Notes: generated by a model not told the origin, from the sequence alone. A stretch of 64,000 nt of DNA from Corylus avellana (GCF_901000735.1 NC_081547.1:14552739-14616738), one strand, 5' to 3'; numbered from the stretch's first letter, positions 1 through 11,296 are shown. Numbers and translations are program-made.

Positions 1-440
1 GTTCGGACGGGACTTCCACTGTTCGGACTGGAAAATCACCGTTCGGACGGCTTGCGAACGAAGGCTATTTTGACCTAGTAAACATCGAAATTAGAAAATT
101 CTTCTGAAATATGATTTTGTAGATCATTGAGTTAGCTTTCCAATGACATTAAGATCGCTCAAATCCGAGTTCTATAACTCTAGATATGGCCTTTTTAGTG
201 GGATTCATTAGGTGCGAATCATCGCTTGATCCAAATTTGCTGCCAATGCTCCCAGAGTGTCTTAAGCCCCAGAATTAATGGAATGAGTTGTATTTTTCCC
301 TTTAAAGACGCAGTTTTTCCTTAGCAACCTACAAAATGCTAAAAACAAAGAACTAACACAAAACATCAGATTAAAACACAGCCAAAGGATTAACAAATGC
401 AAATTAAGGGGCTAAAATATGCAATATTTGGCACTCATCA
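1..440 (-). repeat. LTR fragment, second LTR family (cut by window edge)
   Basis: The right edge reads as the reverse complement of an LTR start (TGATGAGTGCC; relatives have TGATAAGTGCC). Positions 130-440 match the LTR of element L (about 55110-55430), including the stretch before the LTR edge. Only the U3 part is present. It sits in the gag of decayed element D. Bases 1-60 carry three copies of a GTTCGGAC motif where element L has CGATCG-type motifs. The other end lies outside the window, so solo LTR or full element cannot be decided. Confidence 0.75.
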
Positions 441-1697
441 CATTCCAAGGATTTCGGTCCCGTCATCTATGATTCTCCCCTAGACTCACACTTCTATATC
501 ATTCCCTTGGTTGATGATCTCGAGGGTTCCGGTAGTTTACTTCCCGAACATAATTTTTTGCGACTGTTCCCCTTTGGTTTGCCAAAAAACGAACCAACGT
601 GTCTTTTTTGATGAGTTTCTTGATGAGTAATCTCAGTGCTATGCATCCCTCTATGTAGTGACCACTGGCTTCGTGGAACTCACAGTATCTGTCTCTATTC
701 TGGGGTGTTGGCGCTCCTATTATCCTTTAAGGCTTACGATACTCTGGGTCTTTCTTAACCTCCATTAGTACTTTTGAGATGTTGGCATCTTAGCGGTGTG
801 AAGTTGTAATCCTTAAACCTCTTCTTGAAACTTCTCAGATCTTCCATTCTTCAGTTTTCCTTCCTCTTCTTGTCGTTGACTTTTTTGGGCAATTTATGGG
901 CCGCTCTCATTGCCTTCAATGTTTCTTCTTCTTTTATGAACTCCTCCACCTTGTCTAACAAGCTTTGGAAATTGTCGGGTTGTCTCCGCGTGACCTTCCT
1001 CATCATTGGTTCATTAGGAGAGATGCCCTGAAATATTGCGGAAAAGACCACGCCCTCTGTGGGATCTTCCACCTTCAATTTCTCCAAATTGAACTGGATC
1101 ATGAATTCTTTTAGAGTCTCTCCTTTATGTTGGTGGAGCGTTAGAAGGTATCCGGAGGGCTTTTTCCTTTCTTGAAAGTACTAATGGAGTTGGGCGCTAA
1201 CCCTTGAAACCATTCCCTTGCAGTCCTCGAAAGTGTCATAGGAAAAGCTCTGCATGCCACCTCATTGAATGTCACGTGAAGGGCCAGATGCATCCGATAA
1301 TTCTCTAAATGTTCGGTTGGATCCCCGACACCACTATTGTTCAGAATTTGTGGGACTTTAAACTTGTTAGGAAGTTGATGGTCGATTACCTGTTTGTTAA
1401 ATGGTATCTACGTTCCTGCGGAAAGCTTGCTAACCATAGCGGCTTTGTGTTTTTCTTTTCACTCCATGGCTGCGCACCGCATCACTAGATCCACCAGGTC
1501 CTTGTCTACTTCATCTTGTGGGGCAGTTACCAGCTGATTTTGTTGGCTAGTGGATTGTTGATCTTTCTTAGGGTCCTCTGCCTTCTTGAAGTTGTCTTCC
1601 TTGCCAGTGTTTTCTCTATTGCTATGCTCCAAGTGGCTTCTTCCCCTTTGATTGTTCTCCCTATGTTCATCTTCCTGGCGGCTACTTCCATGATTGC
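441..1697 (-). pseudogene. gag: Gypsy gag, C-terminal part (element D)
   Basis: The reverse-strand translation resembles plant Ty3/gypsy Gag (Retrotrans_gag): a DPTEHLENYRMHLALH segment followed by CRAFPMTLSRTAREWFQGL, typical of capsid. A region with FQSLLDKVEEFIKEEE follows, then a zinc-knuckle-like YCEFHEASGHYIEGC. Several in-frame stops and frameshifts break it, so it is a relic. Its 5' half lies on the far side of element A (19855-20164): the reading HHESSHRN | HGSSRQEDEHREN is continuous once A and one ATTGC copy are removed. It is cut on the left by the LTR at 1-440. The tRNA-Arg type PBS suggests a Tat-like lineage, which is less certain than the gag call. Confidence 0.8.
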
Positions 1698-3072
1698 TGT
1701 TGTACAAATATCTACCTAAATTATTACGCAAATAATTGTACGTTTTACTAGCAAGTGCACAAGATCAATATTGTAGTATATGGTGCAAGTACAAGATCAT
1801 TCCCACGAGGATTGCTAAATTTTGCTTAAAATAAATTCCATAAGTAAAACAAAACAAAGAATGATTTTGAGTTGATAAAAATAAAAAGGTAATGCTTTGA
1901 TATCCACCACTAATCACGCTTATATAATTTAACAGTATGCCAATGCTTTGATCATATTATGGACACCTAATGTTTGTCAACCTAAGGGCATGGGTGTATA
2001 CTCCTTAAGCTATAGATTTCCCTAAGCAACGAGTTAGGCATGGGTGTATACTCTAACTCTTTTCTTTCTTAAAGGATTTAGCATGGGTGTATACTAGGTT
2101 GTTCTTTAAGAAAGCATTAATCTATGGAAATCGACAAATACATGGAACCTAGGGCATGGGTATATACTCCCGGTTTTCCATGTTGATTAACCCAAGAACT
2201 CAGTGTGGATTTCTTTTGCTACTCTTGTTAAACCCAGGACTTGGTCATCCAAATTGATTTAATTAACTAATCCATACCATATGCATATGTTAATCAGACA
2301 AACACATATGAGGAATTCATGAAAACAGGAATTAATCAAGTTAAATATCACAACATGATCATCACAAAGGCACCAATATTGAAATATTAAACAAACATAA
2401 TTAGGGCTTCAATCTAGCCCTACTAAGAAATTTAGTTACACATGAGTTTGATATTAAACATCTTCATAAAATAAAGCAGAAAGGAAAGAATAAACCCGAA
2501 ACTTGAACTTGAAAAGCTCCAATTCTTCTCCTTGGAAATTGTGTGTCTATTCTAAAGGATTAAGGGTCTATTTATAGGCCTTAGGAATACTCTAAAAACC
2601 CTAAAAAACGTAGGGTTTGAGCCATAGTTCGTACAAGGCTTCAAAACCCTAAAATAAACACTTTCCATAAAAAGGTTGCGGCTGGCTTGCTCCTCACGCA
2701 CGGGTGCACTCGATTGCATCCCCTGTACGATCGATCGCAGATGCGATCGACCGTCTGTGCTGGGCGCTCGATCGCAGGTGCAATCGAGGCTGCTTCTTGT
2801 GCACATGAGCGCATGCCTTGTGCTCGTCTTGGTCCTTCCCTGTAGTGCGCTCGATCACAGCTCCACTGCGATCGATCACACTACTAGAGCCTTGAGCTTT
2901 TCCCAAAATTGCTCTTTAAGCCCAATACTTCCAAAAATTGCTTCATTTTGTTCCAAAAGCCTACAAAAACAAAGAAAGCACATAAAAGAACTAAAATGGC
3001 ATAAACTAACAAAATTAAGGAATTAACAAATATAAGTTAAGGGCTAAAATATGAATATTTTGGCACTTAACA
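1698..3072 (-). repeat. Element A 3' LTR
   Basis: On the minus strand it begins TGTTAAGTGCC and ends with GTACAACA, giving the TG...CA ends of LTRs. The PPT (cacccccaaactt on the plus strand) lies directly right of it, so this is the 3' LTR. A TATA box (CTATAAATAG on the minus strand) is at 2568-2577. U3 holds CGATCG-type motif clusters (2705-2885) and an AAACCCTA telobox-like sequence. Four copies of GCATGGGTGTATACT lie at 1988, 2038, 2081 and 2154. Confidence 0.93.
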
Positions 3073-3783
3073 CACCCCCAAACTTACATATTGCTAGTCC
3101 CTTAGCAATACAAAACTAAAAATTAAATGCAAAAACAGAAAACAAAAAGATAAATCCATCCTTCGTGGAATGTACAATTGCATTGAGCATATGCAATAAG
3201 CCTTTTAAACCCCTAGGAATTTCCTAGAAGACGAGTGAAGTCTCGTGAGGATTTTCCAGAAATGTTACCCACAAACATTATGCAAAAGTTCATTTTATCC
3301 AAAAATTAAGGTATCACTCAAGACCATGATTTTCTTTCATTAGCAGGCTTAAAATGATAAACTCCATCTTCGCAATGAATTGGAATTTTAAAGTTTAATT
3401 ACTTATAGAAGACATGCTAAAACATCACAAGTTTGAAAACAGTGTAAAGTGAACTAGCACATAAATATGAAGCTTCCAATTATTTCTAATGCAATGTCTC
3501 AATATCTCAAAGTTCATTGAAATCCGTATTAGAACGAATACTATGGCATATATATATATATGCCAATGACTCCCAAACCATGTGGTTTTAGGGCATTAGG
3601 TGTAAAACACCCCTAAGGACTTACTAACTCGAGTCAAAAAGGCTACGAAACCAAACTAACCATGATATTAATCAAATCAAAATTCTTCACCTTTTGACAT
3701 GAATACGCGATGTTTTTGAGGAAAGAGGTCCAGTTACTTAGTGAAAAGCTTATCAATGATCAATTTTTTTCTTTTTTTATTAC

Positions 3784-3833
<50 letters not shown>

Positions 3834-4430
3834 CAAAAAAATCCATCTAATACATCATCTAGTTTCACCCAAGACATAGAAACACACACATCAGACTTCA
3901 TGTCATACTCTACAATTTATGTGCTAATGTGCTTGTAAGATTAGATCAAACATGTGAATTCTCAATTGTCCTAAGCAAGTAACCAAACTAAAAAATTCTA
4001 TCATCAGATCATATGTTCAAAATTTTAAGCTCACCAATGAAATCAAACCACAATTCTTTCAAATCAACCAAAATCTTAAGGGAAACATCGACATGCATAA
4101 ATTTATTTATTTATTAATTTATTTTTCTAACAACAAAACAAACAAAGCAAACAACATGAAACTAAGACAAAGTGTGTGTAAAGTGTTCCCATACCCCCAA
4201 ACTTAAATTACACATTGTCCCTAATGTGCTTATAACATGGAAAGAATTTATCCGGGATATGGACAAAACTGTTTGGAATAGCATGGCTCATAGCACACCC
4301 CTCTCATTGCTATCCCGAAGAAGATGCTCCTGATGGTGGTGGCAATCGGCTTAGAATTGACCGCATCAGTTCTTCTAAGTTAGTTAATTTGTGGTTTGTC
4401 TAAACTCTCTCCTCCCGAGCCTCCTCTCTT
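3073..4430 (-). other. Element A 3' untranslated region with PPT
   Basis: No coding sequence is recognised in this 1.36-kb stretch. It begins with the PPT (3073-3086; minus-strand AAGTTTGGGGGTG). A second copy of the same purine tract lies at 4190-4204 and a decayed third near 4290-4300. A TA/TG microsatellite is at 3783-3832. The block is conserved in order and sequence with the 3' regions of B, F, E and L. Confidence 0.8.
3783..3832. repeat. TA/TG dinucleotide microsatellite
   Basis: An uninterrupted run of TA dinucleotides turns into TG dinucleotides, inside the 3' untranslated region of element A. It creates a spurious cysteine/valine-rich reading frame. Confidence 0.95.
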
Positions 4431-4439
4431 TCTTCTAGC

Positions 4440-5412
4440 TCTCGCTAGAGTCCTGCCACTTCTTCACTGATAGAACGATATTGTGCTACGTGCAGAGTGA
4501 CAGTCGCCTTCTCTTCTCCTACTTCCTGCTTAGCTACAGGTTCATCTTCTGTCATAGGCTCTGCCTTGAACTCCTCTGCTTCAGCTGCTGGTGCTTGAGG
4601 TACCTTGGGCATATGTGAATAGCTTTGATTCCATTGTCGAATGCCAAACCGCGGGATCTGGGTGACTGGCTCATCTACTGAGGTGCCCTTTATGCCCTTT
4701 TTTCGAAGTATGTAAGTGAGTAAATATGGAAAATGCAACCCCTATGAGTGGGTGTACTCAGCTCCCCCAACATGCACCCCATTCTAGAACTTGAGAATTT
4801 GGCTCCAAATAATCGCCTTTGAGTCTGGTGTCCTATGGGAAAGGCATTGTGATGCAGAATAGAGTTCACAAGCTAGAGTTGTGGAGGCAACTTGGCCCTG
4901 CTGCCGGCATTATTATGTGTGTCTGCAAACTGCCTTTGACACATGTCCTCAATTATTTCTGCAGCATAGAATCTGGGAGGTTGTCTTGCAAGCTGCACGT
5001 CTTCTAGAGGATGCTCATCATTGCATTGTAGAGTAATGGCAATGTCGGCCGAAGTCACCTCAATATCTTTGTTGTGAACTGTTGAGGACAGGATATCCGG
5101 CCTAGTGCAATAGTAAAACAGATGCGCATAGAACTCTGCTACCAATTTTTTATATGCAGTGGAGGTGACTGGCTTGAACAGTTTCTTCAGCCCTCGGCGT
5201 TTGAATTCTGCAACCGCCCATCAAGTTGCTTCAAGGTTTTGGAAGTCTTCTCTAATTGCAAATGTGGTCTCAAACAGAAGCTCCCACTCCTCAAAAGTGG
5301 GATGGGGAGGAAGTGGCTTGGATTTCAGAGACCCGAGAGGATGAAGTGCGAGCTTTAGCCATGGTGCAACTTGGATCAGGAATTTTGTTGAACACGTGGT
5401 GCGCAGTGTCAC
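4440..5412 (-). pseudogene. Post-pol ORF of element A (env position), broken
   Basis: Reading right to left, three open blocks line up. The first (5412-5221) ends FEEWELLFETTFAIREDFQNLEAT. The second (5145-4873) has VAEFYAHLFYYCTRPDILSS and LARQPPRFYAAEIIEDMC. The third (4738-4445) has a conserved-looking start and an acidic tail. Frameshifts separate them. A likely start is the ATG near 5362 (MAKARTSSSR), out of frame with the following block. Athila elements often carry an ORF of unclear function after pol; this resembles the family annotated as putative plant transposon protein, from memory only. No signal peptide or membrane segment is evident, so an envelope role is unsupported. Confidence 0.55.
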
Positions 5413-6160
5413 GAGCTAGATTGCAAAACCACAGCAAAAATGGCCCAATCCCCTACAAAACAGAGAAAACCAACAACAGAAACAATCGTGTGTGGAGAAA
5501 CACCCACAGATTGCTTTTTACATAAAAATGGGAGTGGGTAAGAATGGCGGTTGGGGTGGGGATGGGTGATGGGGAATGTGTTGTGAGTGTTGTGGGGCAG
5601 TGAGTGGTGACCGGAGGGTGAACGGCGACATGGAGGTGCGGTGGTGGTGAGAGAATGCCGGTGGAGGTGAGTGACTACCGGTGAGTGAAAATGGCTGGAG
5701 AGTGGGCGTTGGCGCAGAGGAGAAGTGAGGGGGGGGGGAAATGGGGAAAGTGACCTAAAATAGGTCATGTGACCCTCTGGCCGAGTGCGTTCAATCACGC
5801 GCAAAGTGCGCTCAATCACACTCGTGCAGCGGTGTGCGTGTGTGGTGGTGGTGCGCTCGAACGCATGCAAGGTGCACTCGGTCGCACTAACAGAATGTAA
5901 AACAATTAGTTTTTTTTTAAATAAATGCAAAATGGACAGTATCTTACCGAATTAAAGAAAAACAGACACAAAATATAAATAAGAACACTAAAAGTACTAC
6001 GGAAAATTATGAAAAGTAAAAAAAAAAAAAAAATTGACCCAATGGAAAGAAACCAAAGGATAGAGATTTGTACCGCATTCAGTGGCCTCAATACCACTGA
6101 TCTGAGCAGATGCGCTCGAGCTCCTGGACTGTTCAAACACTTTCAATAGTAGCTTCAGTG
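5413..6160 (-). other. Element A spacer between integrase and post-pol ORF
   Basis: This stretch carries CGATCG-type motif clusters (about 5775-5890) and a C-rich low-complexity block on the minus strand (5580-5730). The long open frame here (5409-5930, minus) comes mainly from the motif, which translates as repeats of IERT, so no gene is called. The same block occurs in element F at 32434-32946. Confidence 0.6.
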
Positions 6161-6163
6161 CTA

Positions 6164-7300
6164 CTATTTCGGGGAGATGCACTTGAACTCCACTGGCTGT
6201 GGCTCAAGTGCTCTTGGTGGTGCTGTATATTGGACAGACTGGAGTGCCAGATCTTCATCTCTTGGTACTAATTTCACTTCAAGATGTGGCTTTACTTTGT
6301 GTCTATTTACCTTGAATGTCTGATTATTTTCTAGACTATGAACCTCTAGTGCTGCATGAGGAAACACATGGGTAAGAATACAAGGTCCAGACCATCTTGA
6401 CTTAAGCTTGCTAAGGAAACGTTTCAATCTAGAATTATAGATCAACACCTTTTGCCCTACATGAAATTCCTTCTTGACCAGTTGCTTGTCATGGTATGCT
6501 TTGGTTCTTTCCTTGTAGAGCTTGGCGTTCTCATATGCATCACGCCTCAATTCCTCTTGCCACCAGCTTGTTTCATATCAAAGTTCAACTGCATGATGGC
6601 CCAATATGCTCTGTGTTCCAACTCCACTGGTAGATGACATGCTTTCCCAAAGACCAACCGATATGGAGACATACCACCAATAGGCTTCTTGTAAGCAGTG
6701 CTATAAGCCCATAGTGCATCATTCAAGTGCAGATACCAGTCCTTCCTGTTGGAATTCACTGTCTTATCTAGTATGCTTTTAATTTCTCTGTTGCTTATCT
6801 CAACTTGACCACTGGTTTGAGGATGGTATGGAGTGCCAACCTTATGTGTGATCCCATGCTTCTTTATCAAAGAAGCAAAGGCATAATTGTTGAAGTGGCT
6901 ACCTCCATCACTAATTATTGCCCTTGGCGTCCCAAACCTAGTAAAGATGTTATCATGCAAAAACCTCAGAACTACTTTGTGATCATTAGTCTTTGAGGGG
7001 ACAGCCTCGACCCATATAGACACATAATCCACACCCGCAAGGATATATAAATAACCATATGAATTAGGAAATGGACCCATGAAGTCAATACCGCATACAT
7101 CGAAGAGCTCTACCACTTGAATATTTTGCAATGGCATCTGATTTTTGGATGAGATGTTACCTGTCCTTTGGCATCTATCACAAGAGCTGCAAAACAAAAA
7201 GGCATCCTTAAACACATTAGGCCAATAGAAACCAGATTGTAATACCTTAAGAGCTGTTCTCTTGGCCCAAAGTGTCCTCCACAAGCAAAATTATGACAAT
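6164..7300 (-). pseudogene. pol (IN): Element A integrase domain of pol
   Basis: Integrase inserts the retrotransposon DNA into the genome. Visible parts are the end of the zinc-binding domain ([12 protein letters not shown]), then the catalytic core with [23 protein letters not shown] (first Asp), an SDGGSHF motif (second Asp) and [16 protein letters not shown] (Glu). The C-terminal GPY-like segment ([21 protein letters not shown]) is in the next open block at 6550-6164. A frameshift near 6550 separates the core from the C-terminus. The upstream H of the zinc finger is in decayed sequence near 7300. No chromodomain is seen, which fits Athila rather than chromoviruses. Confidence 0.9.
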
Positions 7301-7312
7301 GCTACAAAATGC

Positions 7313-7925
7313 TCAAGTGCTCCTCTTCTGAGACACACCTTCTAATAATTTAATCAGGGCAGAATTTGAACAAATAGGGGTCACCCAATGGTAATGTCTA
7401 GATATAGACATCAACCTCTTCCTTTCTTGACTAGGCATACCTGGAGGAAAAACCTTGGCAGTTATATAATTAACAATATCTACATACCATGGAAGTTGGA
7501 CCTCAACTGCAAACAACTGCTCATCTGGAAAATTTTCATTCAATGGAAGCTCATCTCCTTCTTCCTCAAGAAATAGCCTGGATAGGTGATCTGCCACCAC
7601 ATTCTCACTACCCTTCTTGTCTTTAATCTCAAGGTCAAACTCTTGCAGTAATAATACCCATTTGATCAATCTAGGCTTTGCATCTGTCTTAGCAAACAAA
7701 TATCGCAAAGCAGCATGATCAGTGAATACAATAACCTTAGAACCAATCAGGTATGATCTAAACTTCGCCAAAGCAAATATGACAGCTAATAATTCTTTCT
7801 CAATAGTAGAATAATTTAGCTGAGCATCATTCAATGTTCTAGAAGCATAAGAAATGGCATGAGGTACCTTATTGGTTCTTTGACCCAAGACAGCTCACAA
7901 GGGAATGTCACTGGCATCACACATG
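7313..7925 (-). pseudogene. pol (RH): Element A RNase H domain of pol
   Basis: RNase H degrades the RNA strand during reverse transcription. The open block carries [34 protein letters not shown] (catalytic Glu region) and [12 protein letters not shown] (catalytic Asp), then [12 protein letters not shown] stop lies just upstream (about 7890) where element E has a glycine codon. The domain's first residues (ELMCDA) are split by the solo LTR at 7931-9277, inserted in the codons around GAGCTC. Confidence 0.9.
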
Positions 7926-7930
7926 AGCTC

Positions 7931-9277
7931 TGTTGTGCTAAATACTACCTAAATTAATAGATAATATTTAGTATGTTTTACTCGCAAGTGCACAAGATCA
8001 AACGATAGTATAGCAGGCAAATACGAGATCATTCCCACGTTGATTGGTAAATTATGTTTAGAAGTAATTTCCTATTTACTTAAACATGTAAAATTTCATT
8101 GTCACGATTGAATTTAATAAAAAGAAATAAAATAAAAGATAAACTAAAACTAAAAAGTATTAGGGTTTTGATATCCACCACTAATCAGACTAGTTAAGAT
8201 AACAATATGCCAATGCGCCAATCATACCAGTATATTTAATGTTTGCCAACCTAAGGGTATGGGTGTCTACTCCTTAAACTATTGATTTTCCTAAGCAACG
8301 AATTAGGCATGAGTGTCTACTCTAATTCTTTTCTTTCTTAAAGGATTTGGCATGGGTGTCTACTAAGTTGTTCTTTAAGAAAGCATAAATCTATGGAAAT
8401 CGACAAACACATGAGGTCTAGGGCATGAGTGTCTACTCCCAGTTCCCCATGTTGATTAACCTAAGAACCCAGTGTGGATTTCTTTTGTTACTCTTATTAA
8501 ACCCAAGACATGATTAAATTAACTAGTCCATACCACATGCGTATGTTGGCCAGACAAACACATATGAGGAATACAAGATAGTAGGAATTAATCAAGTTAA
8601 ATACACCAAAATATAATTGTAGCAAATGTGCCAATATTGAAATCATAAATAGACATGACTAGGGCTTCAATCTAGCCCTAAATAAAATATAAACTACACA
8701 ACAAAAATAAAAGGGAGAAGAGAAGAAAAACCCAAACTCCTCTTGATCTAGCCTCTAGTTCCTTTCCAGAGCTTGTGCCTCTTTCTCCACACCTTTTTCC
8801 TAGAAGCTAAAAGGTCTATTTATAGGCCTTAGAAGTCCTTGACACACTAGTAAATCTAGAAAATTCGTATTGTTTTATTCCTATTATAAGTGGGACTTGG
8901 AAAAACCCTAATATGGAAAGAACAACAGTCTGGCCGCCTCTAATGTGTCACTAGCGTGTGGGTGCAATCGATTGCAACCTATGTGCGCTTGATCGCACGT
9001 TTACGATAGAGACTCTTTAGTTGTGCGCACGATCGCACATGGTTGCATCGCTGCTTGTCTTCTCTAGTAGTGCGCTCGATCGCACTATGAGGAACTCCAA
9101 CTTTTCCCAATTTCACTCTTTGAGCCCAAATCTTCTAGATTTACTTCCTTCTCTTCCAAAAGCCTACAAAACCATGGAAAACACATAAAAGAACTAAAAT
9201 AGCATAAATTAACATCACTTAAGGAATTAACACATATAAGTTTAAGGGCTAAAATATGAATATTTTGGCACTTAATA
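7931..9277 (-). mobile_element. Solo LTR in element A pol (TSD AGCTC)
   Basis: A 1347-bp LTR starts TGTTGTGC on the plus strand and ends ACTTAATA (relatives end ACTTAACA). It is flanked by AGCTC at 7926-7930 and 9278-9282. No PBS, PPT or internal region adjoins it, so it is a solo LTR left by LTR-LTR recombination. The TATA box (minus strand) is at 8816-8825. Its four copies of the internal 15-nt motif all carry GTGTCTACT instead of GTGTATACT. It belongs to the same subfamily as the solo LTR at 34196-35572. Confidence 0.95.
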
Positions 9278-9282
9278 AGCTC

Positions 9283-10534
9283 AAATGGTAGATTCCAATG
9301 AGGTGCCATCATTATTGGTGCAGATGTGAGCAGCCTTTTTAGTGTCTTGAAAGCAGTCATGCATTCTTCAGTCCATTCAAACTTGGCCTCCTTCCCTAGC
9401 AATGCACAGAGGGCTCTAGAGATCTTGGAGAAATCCTTGATGAACCTTCTATAGAACCCGACATGTCCAAGAAAACTTCTCACCCCCTTCATTGTCATAG
9501 GAGGGGGAAGTTTGGAGATGATGTCAGTCTTGGCCTTATCTACTTCAATGTCCTTCCTGGAAATAGAATGACCCAACACAATGCCTTGTTGAACCATGAA
9601 GTGGCATTTTTCCCAATTGAGCACTATGTTGCATTCTTCACATCTCTTGAGGACACTCTTCAGATGATTATGGCATTCATCGAAACTAGACCCAAAAACA
9701 CTAAAATTATCCATAAATACCTCAATGAATTTTTCCACCATATCTGAGAAAATGCTCATCATGCATCTTTGGAAGTTGGCTAGTAATCCAAATGGCATCC
9801 TTCTGTAGGCAAATGTGCCAAAAGGGCATGTGAAGGTGGTCTTCTCTTGGTCCTCCGGTGCTATTGCAATCTGGTTGTAGCCACTGTACCCATCCAAGAA
9901 GTAGTAGTAGCTATGGCCATCTAACCTCTATAGCATTTGATCAATGAAGGGTAGGGGAAAATGGTCTTTCCTTGTCACCTTGTTCAGTTTTCTGTAATCG
10001 ATGCATACCCTCCAACCAGTGGTTATTCTTGTAGGTATCAGCTCATCATCTTCATTGTTCACCACTGTGATCCCACTCTTTTTTGGAACTACTTGGACTG
10101 GATTGACCCATTTACTGTCTAAGATCCAACAGTTTCAATACCTCTGCCTTGACTACCTCCTTCATGTGTGGGTTGAGTCTTCTTTGTGCATCCCTGGTTG
10201 GCTTTGCTTCGTCTTCAAGGAAGATTTGATGCATGCACTTGGCTGGACTTATCCCCTTGGTGTCAGCAATGGTCCATCCCAAAGTAGTTTTATGCTCTCT
10301 AAGAACTCTCAACAGCATTTTTTCTTCCCCAAAACTCAGATTTACAGCAATTATAACTGGTAGTGTCTTGTTTTCTCCTAAGTAGGCATATGTTAGGTGT
10401 TCTGGCAATTGCTTCAATTCCAATCTTGCTGCCTCGACAGTAGAAGGGACAAGAGTAGTATTAGTAGGCTCAAGAATCTCAAAGGGAGGGGTGTACTTAC
10501 TTGAAAGCTTTGGAGAGGCCTCAAGAAGGTGCAC
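9283..10534 (-). pseudogene. pol (RT): Element A reverse transcriptase domain of pol
   Basis: The N-terminal part (10534-10112) reads PEHLTYAYLGENKTLPVII...LREHKTTLGWTIADTKGISP, followed by RRLNPHMKEVVKAEVLKLL, typical of plant gypsy RT. The palm continues through IDYRKLNKVT and FLDGYSGYNQIAIAPEDQ to MPFGL...FQRCMMSIF, with the catalytic box FMDNFSVFG. Element E has FMDD at the same site. Two codons are also missing after MPFGL (GLLANFQ against GLCIVPATFQ in E). A frameshift lies near 10110. With these lesions the enzyme cannot be active. The thumb (GFYRRFIKDFSKIS) is intact. Confidence 0.9.
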
Positions 10535-11296
10535 AGTTGCACTGATGTCATCAGTAACATTTTCAGATTCTGGCTAAATGTCTTGCCTTGTGAAACTATG
10601 GGTGAGGGTGGCCTCCAATGTATCAATGTGATGGACCTAAAATACTTTCTCAACAACACCGTGAATCATACAGACATTAAAGCATTACAGATCATCTTGA
10701 GGTAATTTCAATGCATCAAATATTCTAAACTCTACCTTCTCACCATTTACCTTCATATTTACAGTACCCTTTTTCACACAAATTTTTGTATCAGCAGTTC
10801 TCATAAAGGGTCTTCCTAAAATGATGGGTAAGGGCTATGGCATAGGAGATTCTTCCATATCCAATACAATAAAATCAGCAGGTAAATTAAATTCTCCTAC
10901 CATTACCAAGACATCCTCAAGTATACCTCTTGCTCTTTTGATGCTTCTGTCTGCCAATTGTAAGGTGATAGAAGTTGGTTGAAGTTCCCCTATACCTAGT
11001 GTCTCAGATATAGTGTATGGCAGCAAATTGACCCCTGCTCCTAGATCCAGCAATGCATGCTCAAAAAGATGGTCTCCTATCCTGCAAGGAATGGTAAAAC
11101 TACCTCGATATTTTAGCTTCGGTGGTAGTTTTCTTAACAACACCACACTTACCTCCTCTGTTAAAGCTAATGTCTCATGCTCCTGAAATTTCCTTTTATG
11201 AGTGCAACAATCCTTTAAAAATTTATCATATGAGGGAATTTGTTTAATTGCATCTAATAAAGGAATGTTAATCTCTACTTTCCTCAAGGTCTCCAA
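10535..11296 (-). pseudogene. pol (PR): Element A aspartic protease region
   Basis: The retroelement protease cuts the polyprotein. The block carries LLDLGAGVNLLPYTISETLG, where DLGAG is in the position of the usual D-T/S-G active site, then ITLQLADRSIKRARGILEDVLV. The Athila family commonly has DLGAS here. The open frame stops at 10835; the rest (10834-10535) is frameshifted but still readable by comparison with element E at 40300-40590. Confidence 0.82.

Noticed and set aside
825..1031. Plus-strand ORF opposite gag
   Set aside because: It is the antisense of the element D gag, whose reverse-strand translation is recognisable.
1988..2168. CRISPR-like short repeats
   Set aside because: Spacing is irregular, the flanks are conserved LTR sequence in every copy, and the DNA is from a plant nucleus.
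3741..3938. Small cysteine/valine-rich ORF
   Set aside because: Produced by the TA/TG microsatellite.
5409..5930. 173-codon minus-strand open frame
   Set aside because: Its first half is IERT-type repeats produced by the CGATCGAGCGCAC motif and the rest is a P/H/T-rich reading of a low-complexity block. The similar frame in F (32434-32946) shares only motif and block composition, so a gene is not supported.
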